This document shows, in pieces, positions 22,624 through 31,353 of a stretch of 45,459 nucleotides of DNA. The stretch comes from a virus: IMG/VR virus record IMGVR_UViG_3300020733_000026, positions 1-45,459 of that record, one strand, 5' to 3'. The notes beneath the pieces are model-generated. The model had not been told where the DNA came from. It saw nothing but the letters and a program-made list of their open reading frames with translations, and searched no databases. Each line of letters opens with the position of its first letter. Position 1 is the stretch's first letter. Made by a program: the position numbers and the translations under genes.

Positions 22624-23784
22624 ATGCTTGGTTTAAACGCAATATCGGGAGCGCCAATATCGGCCTTAGCAGGGTCTGGTAATGCTACAGCTACCGTTTC
22701 TGCGGTTTTTGCCACCGGTGCGGTCAGTTCCGTATCCGAAGTAACTGAAGCCTATTTCACCGTATCTGCCGTAAGCGGCACTGGATTTATTGGGTTACCT
22801 ACTGAAGCCGTAACGGAAGTTGTTCCTGTTACCGGTCTTGCCGCTACTGGTGTGGTGCAATCGGTTGCAGTCGAAGTAGATATAAGTGTATCTGTATCTG
22901 GGGTACATGGTACGGGGGCTGTTCAATCCGTAACCAGCACGGGCGACGCTAATATATTTACCACGGCAGTATCAGCTACTGGCGCAGTAAGTTCTGTAAC
23001 CCCATCCGTAGCCGAGACTATTACCGTAAGCTTTGTAAACGGCATAGGCGTTGTCGGTACTGTTTCGGTAGGTATTAGTGCAAACGTCCCTGTTACGGCT
23101 GTCTCGGGCACGGGGGTTCTCCAGTCTGTAACCCCATCGGCTGCGGCTAATGAATCCGTTTTTGGGGTTTTTGCTACGGGCGCAGTCACTTCGGTATCAG
23201 AATCGGCTGATGCTAAATTTATCCTTACAGGGGTATCTGCTACTGGCGCAGTCACTTCGGTCACGACTACATCCACGGTAAATGAGCTTGTTTCTGCGGT
23301 CTCCGGAACCGGCGTGGTTCAGTCCGTATCGCCATCTGCTGCGGTCAACTTTACGGTATCTGGAGTATCTTCTACTGGCGCGGTTGGCACGGTTACTGAG
23401 AGCGCTTCTGCTAACTTCACCCTAACGGCAGTGGCTGGAACGGGAGTCGTTAATTCGGTTACCCCAAGTGTAAGCTCTACCGTCAATGTTACCGCAGTGT
23501 CTGGGGCGGGCGCAGTTAAGTCTGTTGTGGCTTCTGGCGCTGCTAATGCGTTCCCAGTAGCGGTATACACGAAAGGAGTTGTGACAAATGTACTGATTTG
23601 GGGTAGTATTACTCCAGTCGAGAACCCCAATTGGGTTCCTGTGAACGACTCTCAAACGCCCGGTTGGACACCTGTAAGTGATAGTCAGGCTGCTAACTGG
23701 ACGCAAATAACAGAATCGCAGACGCCTTCTTGGTCGCCTGTATCAGATACACAGAACCCGAATTGGACGCAGATGGCTGCGTAA
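22624..23784 (+). CDS. Repeat-built virion protein: fourteen 22-residue repeats plus Trp repeats
   Basis: A 386-residue protein. Residues 28-323 are exactly fourteen 22-residue units, each beginning like VSGTGAVQSV or VSATGAVTSV and followed by a strand ending VxG. Units then give way to an 11-residue repeat marked by Trp at 337, 348, 359, 370 and 381 (W-x-P-V-S-D-S-Q-x-x-x). The regular beta repeat suggests a stacked solenoid or fibre shaft, and the Trp repeats a tip or attachment part. Similar V-x-A-T-G-x-V and W-x-x-V/I-x-x-x-Q proteins occur in other aquatic phages. It lies in the adhesin block with no enzyme motif. Confidence 0.8.
   Translation: MLGLNAISGAPISALAGSGNATATVSAVFATGAVSSVSEVTEAYFTVSAVSGTGFIGLPTEAVTEVVPVTGLAATGVVQSVAVEVDISVSVSGVHGTGAVQSVTSTGDANIFTTAVSATGAVSSVTPSVAETITVSFVNGIGVVGTVSVGISANVPVTAVSGTGVLQSVTPSAAANESVFGVFATGAVTSVSESADAKFILTGVSATGAVTSVTTTSTVNELVSAVSGTGVVQSVSPSAAVNFTVSGVSSTGAVGTVTESASANFTLTAVAGTGVVNSVTPSVSSTVNVTAVSGAGAVKSVVASGAANAFPVAVYTKGVVTNVLIWGSITPVENPNWVPVNDSQTPGWTPVSDSQAANWTQITESQTPSWSPVSDTQNPNWTQMAA
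22705..23592 (+). repeat. Fourteen 66-base coding repeats (22 residues each)
   Basis: The repeat period is exactly 66 bases without indels. Copies differ at many bases but keep the A/S-T/G-G-x-V-x-S-V core. This is an old repeat array kept in register by selection. Confidence 0.85.
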
Positions 23785-23794
23785 GGAATGAATA

Positions 23795-25351
23795 ATGTCA
23801 AGTACCTACTCGACAAACTTAGGAACTAACCTGATGGCTACCGGAGACCAATCCGGTACTTGGGGTAACACAACCAACTTTAACCTTGGTACGTTGATGG
23901 AACAGGCCATCTCGTCCTACGTGACCCAGCAGTTTAATAATGCTGACGTTACCCTAACTTTGGTTAACGGTTCCGATGCAGGTGGAAATACCACCCCGGG
24001 TACGATCTATACGGCGGGTACTGTGGCTGTGCCGGTATCTGCTCGAAACATGTATATTGAATGTCAGGGTACTTCGTCAGGCAACAACTTGATCGTGCCT
24101 ACTAATACGAAGATTTATTATGTCTATAACAACATTAGTTCAGGTGGTGGCACAATCACTGTTAAGACAGCTTCCGGTACGGGGGTTGCTATCCCTGTTG
24201 GACAACGTGACTGCTTGGTTTGTAATGGTACTAATGTCGTTCAAGCGGCTAATTATTTTTCTACGCTTACTTCCCCAAGCGTGGCTATTACTGGCGGTAC
24301 AATTGATGGTACTCCTGTGGGTAGTACGACTGCATCTACAGTCCGTGGTACAACGATTACTGCAACCTCTCAATTCACCGGGCCGGGAACGGGATTAACT
24401 GGAACGGCTTCTGCGCTATCAATCGGCGGTAATGCGGCTACGGTTACGAATGGAGTGTATACCTCTGGGTCTTACTCTAACCCGTCTTGGATTACTTCGA
24501 TCTTAGGTTCGATTGTAAGTGGCGCGGTTGCTTCCGCAACTTCAGCTAGCACGGCTACTACGGCTACTAACTTGTCGGGCGGTTCTGTGGCTGCTACCAC
24601 AATCACTGCAAGCGGCTCTACGGTATTGGGCAGTGCTACAGGTGGGTCACAAGGCGCTGGAACGCTTAACGCTACTGGGGTATTTGTAAACGGCGTAGCC
24701 GTTGGTACGGGCAGTGGATCGGTGACTTCAGTTAGTGGTACAGGTACGGTTAGTGGTCTGACGCTTACTGGAACAGTTACGACTTCTGGTAGCTTGACGC
24801 TCGGCGGTACGCTATCTTTAACATCTGGTCAAGTAACGACTGCTTTAGGATATACTCCTCCCACACCAACTGGTACAGGTGCTTCAGGCACTTGGGGTAT
24901 TAATATTTCTGGTAACGCTGGCACGGTTACTAACGGCGTTTACACTTCGGGGTCTTACTCTAACCCATCTTGGATTACGTCAATCTCTGGGTCAATCGTA
25001 AGTGGCAACATTTCTGGCAATGCAGCAAACATTACTGGAACGTACAGCGGGTCAATATCTTCGTCTCAAGTTACAACGGCTTTAGGATACACCCCCTACA
25101 GCAATGCGAACCCAAGCGGATACATCACTTCGTCGGGCAGTATTACTGGTACTGCGTCAAATATCACTGCATACACGATCAACCAAAACTTGGGTACCGG
25201 TAACTCCCCTACGTTTTCTGGTTTAACTTACAATGGAGGCGGCGCTTTCCCGCACTACGCAAGTAGTACTTATTCTAGCGGTGCTATTACTGTTCAATCA
25301 GGTGGTTCTCCGTCTGGCGGTTCTTCTGGCGATATTTACTTCATTTATTAA
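23795..25351 (+). CDS. Tail fibre protein with ALGYTP repeats
   Basis: A 518-residue fibre-like protein. The N-terminal domain has TNLMATGDQSGTWGNTTNFN and LGTLMEQAISSYV, the usual opening of a common phage fibre family (virion-attachment part). It continues with a beta domain (YIECQGTSSGNNLIVPTNTK, GTGVAIPVGQRDCLVCNGTN). The shaft carries two copies of a 25-residue unit NGVYTSGSYSNPSWITSI...GSIVSG (residues 219-243 and 380-404) and two QVTTALGYTP motifs, which are frequent in phage fibre shafts. The C-terminus is Ser/Gly-rich, ending GGSSGDIYFIY. It is likely a receptor-binding fibre. Confidence 0.85.
   Translation: MSSTYSTNLGTNLMATGDQSGTWGNTTNFNLGTLMEQAISSYVTQQFNNADVTLTLVNGSDAGGNTTPGTIYTAGTVAVPVSARNMYIECQGTSSGNNLIVPTNTKIYYVYNNISSGGGTITVKTASGTGVAIPVGQRDCLVCNGTNVVQAANYFSTLTSPSVAITGGTIDGTPVGSTTASTVRGTTITATSQFTGPGTGLTGTASALSIGGNAATVTNGVYTSGSYSNPSWITSILGSIVSGAVASATSASTATTATNLSGGSVAATTITASGSTVLGSATGGSQGAGTLNATGVFVNGVAVGTGSGSVTSVSGTGTVSGLTLTGTVTTSGSLTLGGTLSLTSGQVTTALGYTPPTPTGTGASGTWGINISGNAGTVTNGVYTSGSYSNPSWITSISGSIVSGNISGNAANITGTYSGSISSSQVTTALGYTPYSNANPSGYITSSGSITGTASNITAYTINQNLGTGNSPTFSGLTYNGGGAFPHYASSTYSSGAITVQSGGSPSGGSSGDIYFIY
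24449..25006 (+). repeat. Two-copy 75-base direct repeat in the fibre shaft
   Basis: Copy one is 24449-24523 and copy two 24932-25006. The protein units are almost identical but the bases differ at many silent positions, so this is an older duplication under selection. Confidence 0.8.
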
Positions 25352-25359
25352 GAGCTGAC

Positions 25360-26073
25360 ATGGCTTCGATTAACGTAAATGTAAGTGGTACGTATAAGGC
25401 GCTTAAAAGCGTCTACGTCAATATTTCTGGGTCTTGGACTCCAGTAAAACAAGTCTGGGTCAACGTGTCTGGGACTTGGCAAAAAGTATTTAATTCATTT
25501 AGCCCTGTAACTAATACGTATACCTCTGGATCGGGTACAGAAACTGTGCCATCAGGCGCAAGTCAAGTCGTTATCACCGTGTGGGGCGGTGGCGGTTCCG
25601 GTGCATTTAAGGCTTCTGGCTCAGGTGGCGGCGGTGGCGGTGGCGGTGGCTACACTACTCAAACTATTTCAGTGACTGGAATTAGCTCGTTCTCGTATTC
25701 GGTTGGTAGCGGTGGTGCTAGTGTAACTACGGGTAACGGAGCTTCAGGTACAGCATCTACAGTATCTGGCGGCGCTGGTGCAGTATCTTTAACCGCAAAT
25801 GGCGGTGGCCCCGGATTGACTACCCCTGCTGGCGGTGCTGGCGGTAGCTATAGTGGGACTGGATCAGGGACTAATGGTTCTGCGGGTACGGCAGGTTCTG
25901 CTAATAATGGTGGTAATGGTGGCGCATCTCCGAATGGTGGTGCTACTGCTGTTTACAACACAGGGTATGAGGATGGTAATGCTCCCGGCGGTGGCGGTAC
26001 AGGCGGTAACGGCACTAACGATGGTCGTTCTGGTGCTGGTGCTAACGGGCAGATTAGCTTTGCTTATACATAA
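25360..26073 (+). CDS. Gly-rich adhesin protein
   Basis: A 237-residue protein. The N-terminus has three short repeats of the form V-x-V-S-G-T/S-W-x-x-V-K (VNISGSWTPVKQVWVNVSG), a frequent phage tip module. A beta segment TETVPSGASQVVITVWGGGG (about 61-80) follows, then a Gly-rich region with long Gly runs, ending GANGQISFAYT. This glycine-rich layout (P-x-G-x-x-x-V-x-V-x-G-G-G-G ... G-x-x-G-x-I-x-F) is common to phage adhesins that bind host surfaces. It is the last of the five adhesin-like proteins in this block. Confidence 0.8.
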   Translation: MASINVNVSGTYKALKSVYVNISGSWTPVKQVWVNVSGTWQKVFNSFSPVTNTYTSGSGTETVPSGASQVVITVWGGGGSGAFKASGSGGGGGGGGGYTTQTISVTGISSFSYSVGSGGASVTTGNGASGTASTVSGGAGAVSLTANGGGPGLTTPAGGAGGSYSGTGSGTNGSAGTAGSANNGGNGGASPNGGATAVYNTGYEDGNAPGGGGTGGNGTNDGRSGAGANGQISFAYT

Positions 26074-26097
26074 GAAGTTTTTTCAACGTAGGAGTAA

Positions 26098-26301
26098 ATG
26101 ATGGAAATAACGCTCAAACTTAGTCTGGACATGGTAAACACAGTGCTCAACTCACTAGCTGAAGTGCCCTACAAGTTCTCGGGTGCAGTAATTACGGAAA
26201 TTCAGTTGCAAGCTGCGGGGCAGGTAAATCCCCCCAAAGCGCCGCCACCGGCTCCGGAACCTGCTCCGGAACCTGCTCCTACTGAAACCCCTGCTGCTTA
26301 A
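26098..26301 (+). CDS. Small phage protein with Pro-rich tail
   Basis: A 67-residue protein with AGGAG at 26090-26094 before ATG 26098. The N-terminal part LKLSLDMVNTVLNSLAEVPY followed by ITEIQLQAAGQV matches a small helical family often found downstream of tail-fibre genes, role unknown. The C-terminus is a PAPEPAPEPAPTETP run, an extended linker. No membrane segment is seen. Confidence 0.75.
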   Translation: MMEITLKLSLDMVNTVLNSLAEVPYKFSGAVITEIQLQAAGQVNPPKAPPPAPEPAPEPAPTETPAA

Positions 26302-26311
26302 GGAGATTATT

Positions 26312-26452
26312 ATGATTAGTTTCGAATTAGGTTTCATTGCTGGCGTTGCTGCTTACTTTGCTTATGACTACTTCACTTATAAACCTGAAAAAGTTGCTGA
26401 AGTGAAAGAAGAAGTAGCTAAGGTTGAGGCTGAAGTTAAGAAAGATATGTAA
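26312..26452 (+). CDS. 46-residue single-pass membrane protein
   Basis: ATG at 26312 with AGGAG at 26300-26304; TAA at 26450-26452 overlaps the next ATG. The product has one hydrophobic stretch LGFIAGVAAYFAYDYF (6-21) and a charged helical tail rich in Val, Glu and Lys (VKEEVAKVEAEVKK). N-anchored helix plus coiled tail could be a holin accessory, spanin-like or tail-membrane contact protein. The neighbours (a tail-anchored coiled-coil protein and a holin) support a role at the membrane. Confidence 0.7.
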   Translation: MISFELGFIAGVAAYFAYDYFTYKPEKVAEVKEEVAKVEAEVKKDM

Positions 26453-27006
26453 TGGCTGGCCTCGACGATCTGACCAATCCTTTAAATCAAGCTGAAGGTA
26501 CGCTTAAAGCTGCCCGTGGCGTTTTAAAAGAAGGCAAAGGTCTTATCAAAGACGTTGCCCAGACCGTCGAGGAAGTCAAACAATATCGGGAGAAAAAGGC
26601 TGACCAAAAAGCGATACAGGCTAACCTTACTAACAAAAAGGCTACAACCCGTATCGCTAAACGAGCGACCAACGCGGCAATCGCAGATCACGACGCAGCG
26701 GTGACTTCTGCTCAAGAACTTGCTAAACAGGTTCTGATCCAGAAAAAAGCCCAAGAGGAAGAAGCTGCAATGATCTGGGCGATGACGCAAGACGAGCGAG
26801 AAGCATACCTCGCCGCAAAGAAGGAACAGACCGAACGGGTCAGAGCCGAAAAACTCCGCATGATACGCGAAGCGGATGAAGCCCAAGCTCGGTTTGATTT
26901 GATAATGAACATTGTAATTGGCGTTGTTTTGTTTGTATTCTTGGCATTTGGTGGATGGGTAGCATTGGATTATTTTTTGGCGGGTAAAACGCCGTGGAGT
27001 AAATGA
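26452..27006 (+). CDS. Coiled-coil protein with C-terminal membrane anchor
   Basis: A 184-residue protein. Residues 10-148 are strongly charged and helical (TVEEVKQYREKKADQKAIQA, then MTQDEREAYLAAKKEQTERV). A single hydrophobic segment at about 150-172 (IMNIVIGVVLFVFLAFGGWV) is followed by a short polar end. It resembles a tail-anchored protein set in the host inner membrane, perhaps acting with the holin downstream, with which it overlaps by ATGA. I do not know a named family. Confidence 0.75.
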   Translation: MAGLDDLTNPLNQAEGTLKAARGVLKEGKGLIKDVAQTVEEVKQYREKKADQKAIQANLTNKKATTRIAKRATNAAIADHDAAVTSAQELAKQVLIQKKAQEEEAAMIWAMTQDEREAYLAAKKEQTERVRAEKLRMIREADEAQARFDLIMNIVIGVVLFVFLAFGGWVALDYFLAGKTPWSK

Positions 27007-27506
27007 TGGATTTGTCATTCTTAAAACAACTTGCCCCTACGGTTGCGTCTGCCCTCGGCGGGCCTTTGGCTGGTATGGCTGTGGAAGCTTTGGCTGGTAA
27101 GTTAGGCGTGCCCGCTGACGAGGCTCAGAAAGTATTGGACTCTGGCAAACTTAGCGGAGATCAAGTTGCTGCTCTGCAACAAGCCGAGTTAACACTCAAG
27201 GCTAAGGCTCAGGAATTAGGACTTGACTTTGCCAAATTAGAAAACGAAGATCGAGACTCTGCTCGCAAGATGCAGATTGCTAATCACTCTTGGATACCGC
27301 CCACAATGGCGATCATTGTCACTATTGGGTTCTTTGGGATTCTGTTTGCCTTGATGTCTGGTAAGGTTGTCAAGGGCGACGAAGTGATGATTATGCTCGG
27401 TTCTTTAGGGACTGCATGGACGGGAATTATTTCGTTCTATTTTGGTTCGTCTGCTTCTTCACAGAAGAAAGATGATTTGCTCCATAAGTCACAACCGGTC
27501 GAATAA
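27003..27506 (+). CDS. Holin (3TM GTA-holin-like)
   Basis: A 167-residue membrane protein. A Gly/Ala-rich N-terminal hydrophobic stretch (ASALGGPLAGMAVEALAG, 16-32) is followed by a charged helical part containing ENEDRDSARKMQ (80-91). Two clear membrane segments come next: WIPPTMAIIVTIGFFGILFA (97-116) and VMIMLGSLGTAWTGIISFYF (128-147). The D-R-x-S-A-R motif before the membrane pair is characteristic of 3TM holins like those of gene transfer agents and aquatic phages. It would permeabilise the inner membrane at lysis. No endolysin gene is seen in the window. Confidence 0.8.
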   Translation: MMDLSFLKQLAPTVASALGGPLAGMAVEALAGKLGVPADEAQKVLDSGKLSGDQVAALQQAELTLKAKAQELGLDFAKLENEDRDSARKMQIANHSWIPPTMAIIVTIGFFGILFALMSGKVVKGDEVMIMLGSLGTAWTGIISFYFGSSASSQKKDDLLHKSQPVE

Positions 27507-29941
27507 TGCCAATAGTCAAAATACCTTTCCAACCGGGAATTAACCGCGAAGTAACTAACTACGCGGGATCGGGCGGGTATTATGATTGCGACAAGATCAG
27601 GTTTCGTGCTGGCAATCCAGAGAAGATCGGTGGGTGGATCAACGCCTACTATCCCAACACCTTTTACGGTGTAGCCAGAAGCATCTGGAACTGGGAGACG
27701 AGTACGACCCTTAACCTGATTGCGATGGGTACAAACCAAAAGTACTACGTTAACTTCGGTGGAACTTATTACGATATCACCCCAGTAGCTGGAACGGCTA
27801 CTCTAACGAACCCTTTTGCTACGACATCGGGCAGTACATTGGTAACTGTAACAGACCCAACTTCTGTAACGGTGGGCACTTGGGTAACCTATTCTGGCGC
27901 TACGGCTGTCGGTGGTTTGACGCTTAACGGGTCATACGAAGTCATTAGCATTGTATCTGGTGGGTATACGATCATTGCTGGGTCTAATGCAACTTCAACC
28001 GCAACAGGCGGTGGTACAGTCACTGCAAGCTATCAGATCAATGCTGGTAACGCTACCGTAGCGTCGTCGGGTTCTGGTTGGGGTGGCCCGGGTTGGGGTC
28101 AAGGCGGTTGGGGCGGCGTTAATTCAGGGGGGCAATTAGTCACGACTTATCTCCCCTTGCGTTTATGGTCTCAGGCAAACTTTGGCGATAACCTTGTTGC
28201 TGCGATCAGTGACGGGGCTATGTACTACTGGACTCCGACGTTCTCCAGTGGTGGCTTCTCGCCTATGGTTACGATCAATTCGGCTGCGGCATCTAACGTC
28301 AAAACGACCCAGACCGTGGTATCGGCGGTCACTTCTAGCACCACTTTTGTGGTGGCAAACTCTCAAGGCGTTGATTACGGCGCGGTCGTTGCGTTAGGCA
28401 CAGGTGCTTCTGGCGGGTCGTCTATCCCTGCTGGCACGACGGTTTCGGCTTCGCCGTATTACACAGGATACACAACGGTCACAGTTAGCAATGCTGTCAC
28501 GCTTGCAGCGGGCGATCCGGTCAACTTTAGCTACTCGGGCCAGACTGCTCCTACGCAAGTTAACCAAGTCATTGTCTCGTCCACGTATCAGTTTGTGATC
28601 GCGCTAGGCGCGACTCCGTACAATCCACAGACCTTTAGCCAGCCATTTAATCCTATGCTGGTGCGTTGGTCAGATCAGTCGATACCCTATGAATGGACTC
28701 CGGCTACGTATAACCAATCTGGTGAACAGACACTTGTTGCGGGTTCGTACATTGTAGGCGGTATCGCTACCCGCCAAGAGAACCTAATCTGGACTGACCG
28801 CGCCTTGTATTCAATGCAGTACGTCGGTGCGCCGTTCGTGTTTAGCTTCCAGTTGATGATGGACAATATCTCGATTGCCTCACCGTACGCAATGATTACG
28901 GTTAACGGTGTCACCTACTGGATGGGTACAGATAAGTTCTACATGTATAACGGTACGGTCACTCCGCTGCCTTGCTCTGTTCGTAAGTATGTGTTCTCGA
29001 ACCTGAACCAAACCCAATCCTATCAAGTGGTATGTGGGCAGAACGAACAGTTCAACGAAGTGTGGTGGCTCTATCCGTCTTCACAAAGCTACGTGAACGA
29101 TAGCTACGTCATTTATAACTATGCCGAAAACTCGTGGTACTACGGCACGATAAACCGCACGGCTTGGTTTAACTCCTCATTGCAATACAACCCGCTGGCT
29201 GTATTCAGTATCCAAACCTCTTACTTGAGTTCCGCGATTACGACGACTGGGGCTATTAATAGTATTCCGGTTATCAATGCGTTCTCCTACCCACAATCTG
29301 GCGTGGTTATTATTGGTTCTGAACAGTTAAGCTATACAGGCAATATCGGAACGGCGCTAACCGGAATCACTCGGGCGGTAAATAACACTACGGCGGTTAC
29401 GCACTCTCAATATGCCAAAGTGTCTTTTGTTGCACCGAATCAAATTTTGTTCCATGAGTACGGTGTGGACGACGTATCAACGGGTACGGCGGTGCCTATC
29501 AATTCTTATCTACAGACTTCGGACTTTGATATCGGGCAGGGTGGAGATCACTTTGGCTACGTCTGGCGCATGTTGCCTGACTTTACGTTCGTGGGTTCTA
29601 CTGCCAATACCCCAACTATATATCTCACATTAAATCCTCGCAATAACTCTGGCGTGCCATATTTGACTAGCACGGGTGGGGATGAGAATAATTCTGTAGC
29701 TCTGACGGATGGCACGGTGCTTAATACACAAGACGCTCCAACGCCGCCTAATCAAGCGACACCGGGGCTTAACTACACTTCATTCCCAAGAAATACTTAT
29801 CCTGTTGAGCAATATACGGGTGCGATTTATACTCGCGTAAGAGGCCGCCAAATGGCGTACGTTATCTCTTCTAACTCAACTGGGGTTCAGTGGCAAATGG
29901 GTGCGATGCGGTTCGATATCAGACCTGACGGGAGACGGTAA
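27506..29941 (+). CDS. Tail hub / nozzle-like virion protein
   Basis: An 811-residue beta-rich protein. The N-terminus KIPFQPGINREVTNYAGSGG (5-24) and CDKIRFRAGNPEKIGGW (28-44) match a family of large tail-tube or DNA-stabilisation hub proteins of podovirus-like phages. The order is F-x-P-G-I-N-R-E ... D-x-I-R-F-R-x-G-x-P-E-K-I-G-G-W, followed by W-x-x-x-T-x-L-N-L-I-A-x-G-T. A Gly/Trp stretch (SGWGGPGWGQGGWGG) lies near residue 193-207. Later come NLIWTDRALYSMQYVG, NGVTYWMGTDKFYMYNG and YNYAENSWYYGTINRTAW, which look like propeller-type blades, and an Ig-like insert around 90-175. It starts on the holin stop codon (TAATG). Confidence 0.75.
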   Translation: MPIVKIPFQPGINREVTNYAGSGGYYDCDKIRFRAGNPEKIGGWINAYYPNTFYGVARSIWNWETSTTLNLIAMGTNQKYYVNFGGTYYDITPVAGTATLTNPFATTSGSTLVTVTDPTSVTVGTWVTYSGATAVGGLTLNGSYEVISIVSGGYTIIAGSNATSTATGGGTVTASYQINAGNATVASSGSGWGGPGWGQGGWGGVNSGGQLVTTYLPLRLWSQANFGDNLVAAISDGAMYYWTPTFSSGGFSPMVTINSAAASNVKTTQTVVSAVTSSTTFVVANSQGVDYGAVVALGTGASGGSSIPAGTTVSASPYYTGYTTVTVSNAVTLAAGDPVNFSYSGQTAPTQVNQVIVSSTYQFVIALGATPYNPQTFSQPFNPMLVRWSDQSIPYEWTPATYNQSGEQTLVAGSYIVGGIATRQENLIWTDRALYSMQYVGAPFVFSFQLMMDNISIASPYAMITVNGVTYWMGTDKFYMYNGTVTPLPCSVRKYVFSNLNQTQSYQVVCGQNEQFNEVWWLYPSSQSYVNDSYVIYNYAENSWYYGTINRTAWFNSSLQYNPLAVFSIQTSYLSSAITTTGAINSIPVINAFSYPQSGVVIIGSEQLSYTGNIGTALTGITRAVNNTTAVTHSQYAKVSFVAPNQILFHEYGVDDVSTGTAVPINSYLQTSDFDIGQGGDHFGYVWRMLPDFTFVGSTANTPTIYLTLNPRNNSGVPYLTSTGGDENNSVALTDGTVLNTQDAPTPPNQATPGLNYTSFPRNTYPVEQYTGAIYTRVRGRQMAYVISSNSTGVQWQMGAMRFDIRPDGRR

Positions 29942-30159
29942 TGACCCAGTATTCCATTACCCCTACAGATAATACGTTAAGTCCGTCAAAGGCCCCGAAT
30001 CTGCAAGTACCCCCTGCTACGTACGACCAGAAGCAACAAAACCATTTGACTAACCAGTTGAAGCTTTATTTTAACCAGTTGGACGCAAACAACAGCCAGC
30101 TTATTACGGATGCTTTGTCGTCTTCAGTTCTCCAATGGATCAGTACGGGTAACGGTTAA
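29941..30159 (+). CDS. Small conserved virion-module protein
   Basis: A 72-residue protein with SKAPNLQVPPATYDQKQQNH and LTNQLKLYFNQLDANNSQLI. The A-P-x-L-x-x-P-P-x-x-Y ... N-x-L-x-L-Y-F-N-x-L-D pattern recurs in small helical proteins between tail genes of aquatic phages. It shares start and stop bases with both neighbours. Role unknown; it is probably a tail or head-fibre helper. Confidence 0.7.
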   Translation: MTQYSITPTDNTLSPSKAPNLQVPPATYDQKQQNHLTNQLKLYFNQLDANNSQLITDALSSSVLQWISTGNG

Positions 30160-30509
30160 TGGCACAGTATCAAAACATCGTAGCCGCTAAACTATGCCAA
30201 GCGCCAATCAGCACTTCGTATTCGACTATCTATACGGTTCCGGCCTTGACTCAAGGTTATGTCAAAGATATTGACATTGCAAACACAACGGCTAGCGCAG
30301 TAAGTGTTTATGTGCATTTAGTGGCGTACGGCTCTACTGCGGGTACTACGGACGGTAGCGCAAACGCATTATTCTATAACGTGTCTATCCCTGCTTATAG
30401 CACTCTGCAATGGACTGGGACTCAGCTTCTTAACCCTAACGATATGATTCAAGTTAAGGCTTCGGCTACAGGGCTTAATATCACCGTGTCGGGGGCACAA
30501 GCGACATGA
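30159..30509 (+). CDS. Small beta-sandwich virion protein
   Basis: A 116-residue protein. TIYTVPALTQGYVKDIDIAN (23-42), SAVSVYVHLVAYGSTAG, YNVSIPAYSTLQWTG and LNPNDMIQVKASATGLNITV are alternating strands with the T-x-Y-T-V-P and D-x-I-x-V-x-A-S-x-x-x-x-x-x-x-V-S-G marks of a family of phage decoration or tail proteins. It starts on TAATG and overlaps the next gene by ATGA. It is likely a surface-exposed virion component. Confidence 0.7.
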   Translation: MAQYQNIVAAKLCQAPISTSYSTIYTVPALTQGYVKDIDIANTTASAVSVYVHLVAYGSTAGTTDGSANALFYNVSIPAYSTLQWTGTQLLNPNDMIQVKASATGLNITVSGAQAT

Positions 30510-31312
30510 GCATAAATCTTTATCCGTCTTCCAGCGCCTCTAACCCTTCTCAAGTTACTCCTAATAACGAGTCTATCTACGCCTTACCTCCGTACATGCA
30601 GGTATCAAGAGGGCTTGTTAGTGGGGCTTCGCTTGTTAACATCTACGGGTATCAAGGCGCTTTGCCTAATAGTGGTGGGGCTACTTTTTATCCAGTTTGG
30701 GAAAATGCCACGGCATACGCTTACCCCGGCTCTGCAATAACAATGTATTTGTGGAGTTCGTCTGGATCTGATACAGCGGTTCAAGTATTGGTCAGCGGAC
30801 TAGATGCTAGCTACAATCTTCAATCAGAAACGGTCACTTTAAACGGCACGACTCACGTTGCTACAACAAATACTTACTTAAGAATCAATGGCTTAAGTAT
30901 TACTGGGACTGTTAATGCGGTCGGTACTATTAACATCGGGCCTTCTTCTACTACGACTACCGTGCAATATGCAGAGATTACGGCTGGGTTCGGTAAAAGC
31001 CAGATGATGATTTATACTGTGCCTAACGGTTATACGTTCTATTTGACTAGATCAAATGCCTATTCAAGCTTAAACGGTAATACTGCGGGTAACTATTCTT
31101 ATTATCGGGTTTGGACTCAAACCAATACTGGGCTAATACAAGTTTTACTTCAGGCACCCTTTACAGGCGCTTATGAGACCCTTCGGGTAGCCCCTAGAGC
31201 CTATCCGCAAAAAACAGATATTCAATGGCAGGTTGCAGGTAACCCTGCGTCAAGTACGTTCGAAGTTGGTATAGGTGTCGAAGGCATTCTCATATCGAAC
31301 TCTGCGAGTTAA
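30506..31312 (+). CDS. Virion structural protein, beta-rich
   Basis: A 268-residue protein. Segments include YMQVSRGLVSGASLVNIYGY (30-49), ITMYLWSSSGSDTAVQVLVS, GLDASYNLQSETVTLNG, and later MMIYTVPNGYTFYLTRSNAY and KTDIQWQVAGNPASSTFEVG. The R-G-x-V-x-G-x-x-x-V-x-x-x-G-x ... S-S-x-x-x-D-T ... G-L-D-x-x-x-x-x-x-E-x-V-T-L-N-G order is a recurrent phage virion pattern, and T-V-P-x-G-x-T-F-Y echoes the smaller protein before it. Exact place in the particle is unknown. Confidence 0.7.
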   Translation: MSINLYPSSSASNPSQVTPNNESIYALPPYMQVSRGLVSGASLVNIYGYQGALPNSGGATFYPVWENATAYAYPGSAITMYLWSSSGSDTAVQVLVSGLDASYNLQSETVTLNGTTHVATTNTYLRINGLSITGTVNAVGTINIGPSSTTTTVQYAEITAGFGKSQMMIYTVPNGYTFYLTRSNAYSSLNGNTAGNYSYYRVWTQTNTGLIQVLLQAPFTGAYETLRVAPRAYPQKTDIQWQVAGNPASSTFEVGIGVEGILISNSAS

Positions 31313-31353
31313 TGGTGTAACATTATGAATAAATTCAATCGGATGGTACAGGT

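Noticed and set aside
26063-26083. Hairpin plus T run after the Gly-rich adhesin gene
   Set aside because: CTTA/TAAG gives only four pairs with a four-base loop; too weak to call a terminator.
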